DNA from: a virus
IMG/VR virus record: IMGVR_UViG_3300044971_001970
Location: 1 to 25,461 of that record
DNA: 25,461 nucleotides
Direction: 5' to 3' (one strand)
Shown here piece after piece: positions 6,602 to 12,530 of the stretch. The notes below the pieces were generated by a model, which saw only the letters and a program-made list of their open reading frames with translations, was not told the origin of the DNA and did no database searches. The translations under genes and the position numbers were made by a program. Every line of letters begins with the position of its first letter. Position 1 is the first letter of the stretch.

Positions 6602-6818
6602 TTATGATTGCTACAAAAGTGTTTTACTTGATAATTACATTTTACGAGAAGAAATAAAAGATTTAAAAAAAGAATGTCAATTATGGAAAGATAAATATAT
6701 CCAAGAAAAGATGGATCACACTACTACCAAATGTAGAGCAGTATTTGCTAAAAAAATATTATCTGGTGAAAGAGATGAAAGAATTTTAGAGCATTTAGAT
6801 ATAACCTTAAATGGGTAA
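6588..6818 (+). CDS. Hypothetical 76-residue protein with a coiled-coil segment
   Basis: The last gene of the small-gene cassette. The ATG at 6588 overlaps the previous gene by 14 bases. The residues NYILREEIKDLKKECQLWKDKYIQEKM (about 16-42) have the heptad-like pattern of a short coiled coil, so it may dimerise. The rest is charged (FAKKILSGERDERILEHLDI). No family was recognised. It is followed by 63 non-coding bases carrying the TCGTAAAATAA element of the protease gene, and I see no terminator in that gap. Confidence 0.7.
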   Translation: MTDINYDCYKSVLLDNYILREEIKDLKKECQLWKDKYIQEKMDHTTTKCRAVFAKKILSGERDERILEHLDITLNG

Positions 6819-6840
6819 TAGTTTTAATTTATCTAATTTA

Positions 6841-6851
6841 TCGTAAAATAA
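6841..6851 (+). promoter_or_regulatory. Candidate phage late promoter upstream of protease and capsid genes
   Basis: TCGTAAAATAA, identical to 3393-3403 and 10144-10154, starting 41 bases before the protease ATG, exactly the portal spacing. AAGGA at 6870-6874 follows. It lies in a non-coding gap, so the match is not forced by coding. A weak alternative sigma70-like -10 (TATAAG, near 6855) is possible. In the late-promoter model this site restarts structural transcription after the terminator at 5288-5323. Confidence 0.6.
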
Positions 6852-6881
6852 TTTATAAGATACTGTTACAAGGATAATTTT

Positions 6882-8279
6882 ATGTTCAATCTTAAAGCAA
6901 AACCAGAAGATTTAAAAATGAATGATTACGTTGAGTGGAACGCCAGTGGCGGTAAAGCTCAAGGTAAAGTCGTCGATATTAGAAAAGATGGTGAAGTAAA
7001 TAGTAACATATCTGATTATACTTTAACTGGTACAGAAGATGATCCTGTCTATGTTATTAAACTAGTACAAAGAGATTCAGAAGGAAATGATATCCTTACA
7101 GAACAAACTGTTATCCACAGAGCAGATGCATTGCGTGTTATTCCAGATCCTATCAAAAGTGTTAAAGTATTTCAAGGTTCTAATATTAAAGCTACAGGTC
7201 GTGGAATGGTTGAAGGCTATCTTGTTCGTTTTGGGAGTCCTTCAGATACTGACTTGGAGCGTGATTATTTTACCAAGAGCACTGACTTTGGTATGGAATT
7301 TCTTGATGGATCTTCTCACAAGTTAGGTTTATATTACAATCACGGTATGGATCCAGTAGTCAAAACTAAAAAGATTGGCTATGGAACTATCAAAATGACT
7401 GATAATGGTCTTTGGTATGAAGCTCAATTAGATATGGCTGATGAATATGCCAAAATGATTTATGAACTTGCTAAAAAAGGTAAATTAGGTTTTTCCTCAG
7501 GTGCTGCAAGTCATATGGTTGATAGAGAACCTATGGGTAAATCTTATCAGATTAAAAGATGGAATCTTGCAGAAGCGTCATTAACACCACAACCAGCGGA
7601 GAGTAGAAATATGGCATCAGTAAAAAGATACTATGATGAGATGGGTAGATTCATTCCTTACACTAGAGAAGAATTATCTCGTATGGATAAAAAAGAATAT
7701 GATGCCTATATGGGAATGATGTTCGACAAAATGAACACTATGAAGAATGAAGGCTACGATGACGAATACGACGATATTGATGATATGGTCGAAGGTACTA
7801 TCGCTGTTGGTTCTAGTCCTTCTATGATTGCTGAAACTGTATTTGAAGACTCTAACCTTGATGTTTTCAAGTATGGTATGAAATGTTTGTTAATGAAACT
7901 TAAATATGCTATGGTAAGTGTATTAGAATATGGTACTGCAGAAGATGCAGATGCTATTCTTATGAAATTCCATATGTTAGCATTAGATTTGTTTAACAAA
8001 ATGAAAATGGATAGCATCGACAAAATGATGGTTGATGAATCTGTAATGATGATGGATGAAGCTATGAAGAACATTAAGCCTTCATCTATAAAAGAAGTGG
8101 AGAAAATCCTGCGTGATGCTGGAAATATTTCACGAAGTCAATCTAAAAGATTGGCAAATCTGGTTTGGAATGTTCAGCGTGATGTTGAACCATCTCAAGA
8201 ACCACAAATAAAAACAAATGATGAAGAAGCTGAATTGAGAAAAAGCTTACTCGAAAAGGCTAAATCATTCCATATCTAA
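6882..8279 (+). CDS. Prohead protease with N-terminal TUDOR-like and C-terminal scaffold-like parts
   Basis: Three parts are visible in 465 residues. Residues about 9-87 (LKMNDYVEWNASGGKAQGKV, then TEDDPVYVIK and HRADALRVI) resemble the small beta-barrel called DUF2945 or hypervirulence-associated TUDOR. Residues about 95-245 are an HK97-type S78 prohead protease: GYLVRFGSPSDTDLERDYF, LYYNHGMDP with likely catalytic His154, KLGFSSGA with the likely catalytic serine (205 or 206), then WNLAEASLTPQPAESRN. Residues 245-465 are acidic and methionine-rich and end in KEVEKILRDAGNISRSQSKR, which I recall from scaffold segments fused to such proteases. It would cut the scaffold and capsid delta domain during maturation. 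AAGGA lies 7 bases before the ATG, and the major capsid gene follows 26 bases later. Confidence 0.9.
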   Translation: MFNLKAKPEDLKMNDYVEWNASGGKAQGKVVDIRKDGEVNSNISDYTLTGTEDDPVYVIKLVQRDSEGNDILTEQTVIHRADALRVIPDPIKSVKVFQGSNIKATGRGMVEGYLVRFGSPSDTDLERDYFTKSTDFGMEFLDGSSHKLGLYYNHGMDPVVKTKKIGYGTIKMTDNGLWYEAQLDMADEYAKMIYELAKKGKLGFSSGAASHMVDREPMGKSYQIKRWNLAEASLTPQPAESRNMASVKRYYDEMGRFIPYTREELSRMDKKEYDAYMGMMFDKMNTMKNEGYDDEYDDIDDMVEGTIAVGSSPSMIAETVFEDSNLDVFKYGMKCLLMKLKYAMVSVLEYGTAEDADAILMKFHMLALDLFNKMKMDSIDKMMVDESVMMMDEAMKNIKPSSIKEVEKILRDAGNISRSQSKRLANLVWNVQRDVEPSQEPQIKTNDEEAELRKSLLEKAKSFHI

Positions 8280-8305
8280 AGTACACAGATATAAAAGGAA
8301 AAGAA

Positions 8306-9610
8306 ATGAATCTTGAAGAAATCCAAGCCAAGATTAGTGAAAATGCTATCAAGGCTACTGAAATATTGGAGCAAGAAGATAGTGATATCGAAGTTGCTCA
8401 AAAAATGATCTCTGAGAATGAAGAATTAGTTAAGAAAGCTAGTATGCTTAAAGCTATTTCTGAAATTCCTACTGCGAATACTGAGGTAAAAAAAGTGTCT
8501 GATATAATTATTCCAGGATCTTCATCCTACAAAAACGTTAAAGGATTCTCTCCTGAGACAAGAGCTGACAAAGAAAAGATGGGTTATGCTTTTGGTCAGA
8601 TGGCTAAAATGGTTGGTCGTAATGACAAGAAAGCTCATCAGTGGTTAGTTGAGAATGGCTATTACACTAAAGGTCAGAATGAAACTACTGATGCAGACGG
8701 TGGATATTTAGTTCCACAGATTCTTGCTCGTGAAATTATCTTCCTTCGTGATAAGTATGGTGTTATGAGACAAAATGCTCGTGTTATGGGTATGAGTTCT
8801 GATAACTTAAATGTACCTAAAAACAGTGCATCTACTACTGCATACTGGGTAGCTGAAAACACCAACATTACTGCATCACAAATTACCTTCTCTAATGTTC
8901 AAATTCTTGCAAAGAAACTTGCAATCCTTACACAGGTATCTTCAGAGTTGAATGAAGACTCCATTGTTGATGTTGGAGCAGCTCTTGCAGAAGATATGGC
9001 ATATGTAATGGCATATAATGAAGACCTTGCTACCTTCTTAGGTGATGGTACTTCAACTTATGGTGGTATTACTGGTGTTGTTCCACAGATTGCAGCTGTT
9101 AACGGTGGTGCTAACGCAGGTTGGATTTACACAGGTGCTGACGTAACTGGTGGTTGGAACGCAACAACTCTTGCTGACCTTCGTAAACTTACTGCTGCTA
9201 TTCCTGAGTATGCAGACCGTCCAGGTCAGTGTGCGTTCTATATGAACCGTGCATTCTTCCAACAGGTTGTTTGTAATGACCTTGATGCTCTTAGTGGTAA
9301 CGGTTTCTTTGATCTTACTGCAGCTCCAGGACCTAACCCAACATTGTTCGGTTATCCTGTCATCTATACTCAGGTTCTTTCACAAGATCCAACTCCTGCT
9401 GCTGACACTGCTCTTGCATTGTTTGGTAATATGAGTACTGGAGCTATTATGGGTTCAAGACGTGATCTTAGAATTCAAGTATCTGATCAGATTGGATTCA
9501 TTAGTGATTCCCTTTACTTCAGAGCTACTGAAAGATTTGGATTTAAATATCACGATCTTCCAACAGCATCTGTTTGTGGATCTGTTGCAGTACTTGTTGC
9601 TAACAACTAA
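8306..9610 (+). CDS. Major capsid protein (HK97 fold)
   Basis: A 434-residue HK97-type capsid subunit. Residues 1-60 are a helical, charged arm (MNLEEIQAKISENAIKATEI) like the delta/scaffold segment removed during maturation. GGYLVPQILAREIIFL (about 132-147) begins the mature core, with VYVxxG-type capsid landmarks afterwards (NASTTAYW-like NSASTTAYWVAEN, then KKLAILTQVSSELNEDS and the peptide FLGDGTSTYGGITGV). The C-terminal part has GYPVIYTQVL and FGNMSTGAIMGSRRDLRIQ, typical of the P/A-domain region. Codons such as CGT, AAC and CTT are used more than in neighbours, as in a highly expressed gene. AAGGAA lies 5 bases before the ATG, and a strong terminator follows. Confidence 0.95.
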   Translation: MNLEEIQAKISENAIKATEILEQEDSDIEVAQKMISENEELVKKASMLKAISEIPTANTEVKKVSDIIIPGSSSYKNVKGFSPETRADKEKMGYAFGQMAKMVGRNDKKAHQWLVENGYYTKGQNETTDADGGYLVPQILAREIIFLRDKYGVMRQNARVMGMSSDNLNVPKNSASTTAYWVAENTNITASQITFSNVQILAKKLAILTQVSSELNEDSIVDVGAALAEDMAYVMAYNEDLATFLGDGTSTYGGITGVVPQIAAVNGGANAGWIYTGADVTGGWNATTLADLRKLTAAIPEYADRPGQCAFYMNRAFFQQVVCNDLDALSGNGFFDLTAAPGPNPTLFGYPVIYTQVLSQDPTPAADTALALFGNMSTGAIMGSRRDLRIQVSDQIGFISDSLYFRATERFGFKYHDLPTASVCGSVAVLVANN

Positions 9611-9630
9611 TCCTGGGGAGGATTATAAAG

Positions 9631-9659
9631 AAGGAGGGGAGAAATCCTCTCCTTTTTTT
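9631..9659 (+). terminator. Rho-independent terminator after the major capsid gene
   Basis: AAGGAGGGGA (9631-9640) pairs with TCCTCTCCTT (9645-9654) with one G-U pair, around a GAAA tetraloop, followed by a T tract to 9659. A smaller inverted repeat (AATCC at 9609-9613, GGATT at 9620-9624) precedes it. It should stop most transcripts leaving the capsid gene, insulating the second HNH gene and the connector genes. Confidence 0.93.
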
Positions 9660-9667
9660 ATGCCTGA

Positions 9668-9676
9668 TGATATAAT
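9668..9676 (+). promoter_or_regulatory. Extended -10 promoter candidate for the second HNH gene
   Basis: TGATATAAT at 9668-9676 is a perfect extended -10 (TGnTATAAT). There is no clear -35, which extended -10 promoters can lack. RNA would start at about 9682-9683, the position of the HNH start codon itself, so the transcript may be leaderless. It directly follows the capsid terminator. Confidence 0.5.
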
Positions 9677-9681
9677 GACCT

Positions 9682-10137
9682 ATGCCTAAAAAAGAAGACC
9701 CGTTAATAAGATTTCATCGTAAATATGAAATTGATTCAGAAACTGGTTGTTGGTTATGGATAGGAAGTTTTTTTAATTCTGGTTATCCAAGATTTAAACT
9801 AAATAAAAAAGATTTATATTCTCACAGATTTTCATATGAGACTTTTGTTGGTTCTTTAAATCCAAAACTTGAGATATGTCATTGTTGCAATAATAAAGCT
9901 TGTGTAAATCCAAATCATCTACGTCAAGATACAAGCTCTTCAAATAGTATTGATAGAAGTTATGATTTTTCACAAAATGGTCAAAAACTTACATCACAAC
10001 AAGTAAAAGAAATTAAAATTGAATTACAAAATCCATATAGAGGATTAAATAAAATATTATCAATAAAATATGGAGTAGATTCTTCTACTATAACTGCTAT
10101 AAAAATAGGTAAATCTTGGTCTCATTTAAAAATCTAA
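9682..10137 (+). CDS. HNH homing-type endonuclease (copy 2)
   Basis: A 151-residue paralogue of the HNH protein at 2904-3398. They share IDSETGCWLWI near the N-terminus, HRFSYETFVG (about 48-57) and the core ICHCCNNKACVNPNHL (about 65-80) with His67, Asn77 and His79. The C-terminal half (TSQQVKEIKIELQNPYRGLN, then KYGVDSSTITAIKIGKSWSHL) is a helix-turn-helix like that of copy 1. It probably cleaves a specific site in related phages that lack it. The start has no ribosome binding site and coincides with a predicted transcription start, suggesting leaderless translation. It sits between the capsid terminator and the connector promoter element, so it is independent of the structural units. Confidence 0.87.
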   Translation: MPKKEDPLIRFHRKYEIDSETGCWLWIGSFFNSGYPRFKLNKKDLYSHRFSYETFVGSLNPKLEICHCCNNKACVNPNHLRQDTSSSNSIDRSYDFSQNGQKLTSQQVKEIKIELQNPYRGLNKILSIKYGVDSSTITAIKIGKSWSHLKI

Positions 10138-10143
10138 TCAATG

Positions 10144-10154
10144 TCGTAAAATAA
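10144..10154 (+). promoter_or_regulatory. Candidate phage late promoter upstream of the connector and tail genes
   Basis: TCGTAAAATAA, the third exact copy, starting 38 bases before the connector ATG. The downstream leader (CATCCAAGGAATTAAAA, about 10163-10179) also resembles the portal leader. It lies after the HNH stop, in a non-coding gap. Following the capsid terminator, it would start the long connector-to-tail transcription unit. Confidence 0.6.
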
Positions 10155-10181
10155 ATATAGAACATCCAAGGAATTAAAAGT

Positions 10182-10688
10182 ATGCCTCTATCTAGATTAC
10201 AAGCAATACAGCAATTAAGTGATATGTGTTCAGCGACTTTGTATCCTGAACTTTCAAATAATCAATTAGGCAATCTTATTGATCAACATAAGAAATTTAC
10301 TACTTGGCTACCTAATACTCCTTATGTTGTTGGACAAATGATAGTACCTACAATTCCTAACGGTAGAGTTTATCAATGCATTGTAGCAGGAACATCAACT
10401 ACCTCAGAACCAGCATTTCCTTCTATAGGTTATGCAGTTGGTCAATCCTTTTTTAATTATGTAGGTACTCCACCAAACTTTTATGGTTTGACTTTTCAAG
10501 ATAATGGTTTTATCACACAAGAAGTTTATGATGTTAGAGCAGCTGCAAAACAAGCTTGGTTATTAAAAGCATCTATAGCTGCTAACCTTGCAAACACTTC
10601 TGATGGTCAAATGAGAATAGATTTACATACTATTCAAGAAAACTGTTTACAAATGGCAGGGAAGTTTAGGAGCTTCTTTATATTATAA
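10182..10688 (+). CDS. Head-tail connector (adaptor) with an inserted carbohydrate-binding-like module
   Basis: Position after the major capsid gene and before a head-closure protein suggests the adaptor that docks on the portal ring. The outer parts (RLQAIQQLSDMCSATLYPEL at about 5-24, and YDVRAAAKQAWLLKASIAANL near 116-136) are helical, with the pattern of gp6/gp15-like connectors. Residues about 41-112 are different: TWLPNTPYVVGQMIVPTIPN, GRVYQCIVAGTSTTSEPAFP and similar resemble the small beta modules with Trp/Tyr, VGD and YxCxxAGTS found in phage surface and sugar-binding proteins. So the connector carries an exposed insertion. AAGGA lies 9 bases before the ATG, and the stop overlaps the next start (TAATG). 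Confidence 0.78.
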   Translation: MPLSRLQAIQQLSDMCSATLYPELSNNQLGNLIDQHKKFTTWLPNTPYVVGQMIVPTIPNGRVYQCIVAGTSTTSEPAFPSIGYAVGQSFFNYVGTPPNFYGLTFQDNGFITQEVYDVRAAAKQAWLLKASIAANLANTSDGQMRIDLHTIQENCLQMAGKFRSFFIL

Positions 10689-11065
10689 TGGGAGTACCTC
10701 CTTCACTTTTAAATACCTTGCGTGTAGTGAACGCTAACTATTTTTTAACCAACAAAGTAAATCTTTATCGTCAAGAAGCATTTACTGATGATTATGGTGG
10801 TACTTATTCTGAAAGTATTTTAGTAGGTACTTTTCCTGTTAGATTTGTTCATAAAACTTTTAAAGAACAATTAATCGGTGGTGGCATACAAGCTAGAGAT
10901 GAATATAGTTTTGTATTCGCATTTGATACTCCTGTAGAGTTTCAAGACAAGATAACAATAATTGGAGACAATCATCCTAACCGTTATTTTTTAGTAACAA
11001 GTGTTGATGACACTACTTCAGAAGGTATGTTTAACACTGCAAAATGTACGGAAAGTTATAATTAA
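10688..11065 (+). CDS. Head closure protein (head-tail stopper)
   Basis: A 125-residue protein in the position of the stopper that plugs the connector after DNA packaging. The sequence is mostly beta: NKVNLYRQEAFTDDYGGTYS, VGTFPVRFVHKTFKEQ, DEYSFVFAFDTPVEFQDKIT and RYFLVTSVDD. This pattern of a short barrel with a TPVxFxDKI-like edge fits head-tail joining proteins of the gp16/FII-like type. It overlaps the connector by one base and is followed by the lectin-like gene 11 bases later. The assignment rests on order, size and strand pattern rather than a diagnostic motif. Confidence 0.7.
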   Translation: MGVPPSLLNTLRVVNANYFLTNKVNLYRQEAFTDDYGGTYSESILVGTFPVRFVHKTFKEQLIGGGIQARDEYSFVFAFDTPVEFQDKITIIGDNHPNRYFLVTSVDDTTSEGMFNTAKCTESYN

Positions 11066-11076
11066 AGAGAGATATT

Positions 11077-12498
11077 ATGGCAATAGTAACAGCTAATTTA
11101 CAATGCAACTTAGATTCTACAAATCCTGCATCAAATACTGGAACAGGCAATACTTGGTTTGACTTATCTGCAAATAATCTTGATTTTACAGGTACTGGAA
11201 CAAGTAGAATATCATTTGCAGGTATAGATTGTTTTGATTTAGGATCTGGTAAATATTTTGATGGTCCTAATAACTTATCATCAGTAATTGATTGGGATGC
11301 TGATTGGACTGTAGAGTTATGGATTAATGTAGATGGAAGCCAAGCAAGTACTTATCATACTCCTTGGGGAACTGGTTCAAATACATCAGGAGCTGGTGGA
11401 TTTAATATTCAAACTAACGTTCCATTAGGAACAAGAGGATATTTCGAATATACTGGCGGTTCTTATGAAATAACTGTATATCCAGCCGCAACAGTTGATA
11501 TACCAAGAGACTCTACTACTATTCACCAGTTTGTAGTTAGAAAATCTGGAACTACTATACAATTTTTATTAGATGGTGTTCCTTCTTATTCAAGATCTGG
11601 TATTACAAATGCAATATCTTTAAATTCTGATGCATTTTATATTGGTTATCACTCATTTTATAGTGCAATGGTTGGTAAAGTAGCAGCCTTAAGAGCTTAC
11701 GATGTTGCTCTTACAAATGCTGAAGTATTGCAAAATTACTATTCAGGTCCTACTGCAACTGTTATCACAGAGTTTGACTTTTCAGATACAAACTCTTATT
11801 CAGGATCAGGTAACACTGTTTATGACATTAGCGGTTTTGGAAATTACGCTTTAATTACTGGAGCAACATTTGCAGGATCTGGAACAAGTAAGTATTTTGA
11901 GTTTACAGGTGCAAATGATAATATTTATTCTCCTGTAACATTGCTACCAAATGCATCAAATCCTGTATGGACTGAAAATATTTGGTTTCAAGCTGAACCT
12001 GTTTCTGATAGAATTGTTTATTGTTATGGAACAAATCCACCAACTTCAAACTCAGGGACAACAATATTAGCATATGGTTTTTCTGGAATACACGGTGGAA
12101 ACTTCTTTTATGAAGCTGGTTCTGGAGCAGACAGAATAAACTTAGGATTTGGTGCAACATCTGGTGTTTGGAATAACATTGTTTTGTCAGCATCTGGAAC
12201 TACTGTTTCTGCATATCTAAATGGAAGTTTTATTGCATCAGGAGCTCAAACTGAAAGTATATTAGTTCCAAAATATATGAATATTTCTGGATTATCACAA
12301 GGTGCATCTGCTCCTAGTGGATATATGTTTGATGGAAAAGTTGCAATATTTAGAGTTTACAATTATGCTCAAACAGCTGGAGAAATATCTGCTCAATTTA
12401 CAATTGATAATGCAAGATTTGCTGGTGGACCTCCTCCACCTTCTCCATATACAGGTCTTGTAGGTGGTAGAACATTCGGTCAAGGCTTTGCAGGATAA
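11077..12498 (+). CDS. Tandem lectin-like (concanavalin A/LamG fold) surface protein
   Basis: A 473-residue protein with two related jelly-roll halves. The first (about 1-225) has NTWFDLSANNLDF, YFDGPNNLSSVIDWDADWTV, ELWINVDG and FYIGYHSFYSAMVGKVAALR with YDVALTNAEVLQNY. The second (about 228-445) has NTVYDISGFGNYALITGATF, SPVTLLPNASNPVWTENIWF, NNIVLSASGTTVSAYLNGSF and GKVAIFRVYNYAQTAGEI. These are the repeating landmarks of LamG-like sugar-binding domains. The C-terminus is a proline and glycine tail (GGPPPPSPYTGLVGGRTFGQ), possibly an anchor. It sits between head-closure and neck genes, so I infer a head or neck decoration or fibre that touches host surface sugars. No catalytic residues were identified. 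Confidence 0.8.
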   Translation: MAIVTANLQCNLDSTNPASNTGTGNTWFDLSANNLDFTGTGTSRISFAGIDCFDLGSGKYFDGPNNLSSVIDWDADWTVELWINVDGSQASTYHTPWGTGSNTSGAGGFNIQTNVPLGTRGYFEYTGGSYEITVYPAATVDIPRDSTTIHQFVVRKSGTTIQFLLDGVPSYSRSGITNAISLNSDAFYIGYHSFYSAMVGKVAALRAYDVALTNAEVLQNYYSGPTATVITEFDFSDTNSYSGSGNTVYDISGFGNYALITGATFAGSGTSKYFEFTGANDNIYSPVTLLPNASNPVWTENIWFQAEPVSDRIVYCYGTNPPTSNSGTTILAYGFSGIHGGNFFYEAGSGADRINLGFGATSGVWNNIVLSASGTTVSAYLNGSFIASGAQTESILVPKYMNISGLSQGASAPSGYMFDGKVAIFRVYNYAQTAGEISAQFTIDNARFAGGPPPPSPYTGLVGGRTFGQGFAG

Positions 12499-12520
12499 TA
12501 AAAATATAGCATCTTAAGGA
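12496..12520 (+). promoter_or_regulatory. Possible degenerate late promoter and leader of the repeat-rich protein gene
   Basis: The gap before the ATG at 12531 carries ATAATAAAAATATAG and then CATCTTAAGGAATTATAAAAA, resembling the leaders at 3413 and 10163 (CATC, AAGGAATT, A-rich). The TCGTAAAATAA element itself is not intact, so this may be only a shared ribosome-binding leader (AAGGA at 12516-12520). Confidence 0.3.
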
Positions 12521-12530
12521 ATTATAAAAA

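Noticed and set aside
6545-6650. Minus-strand near-matches to TCGTAAAATAA
   Set aside because: Two 9-of-11 matches inside coding sequence with no downstream gene on that strand; likely chance.
7754-8074. 106-residue minus-strand open frame opposite the protease tail
   Set aside because: Ser/Ile-rich product reflecting the Asp/Met-rich plus strand codons; no supporting signals.
9462-9689. 75-residue plus-strand open frame crossing the capsid end and terminator
   Set aside because: It runs through the capsid gene out of frame and through a terminator hairpin, and has no plausible start signal.
11903-12193. 96-residue minus-strand open frame opposite the lectin-like gene
   Set aside because: Low-complexity Leu/Gln/His product, no start signals, and the opposite strand is clearly coding.
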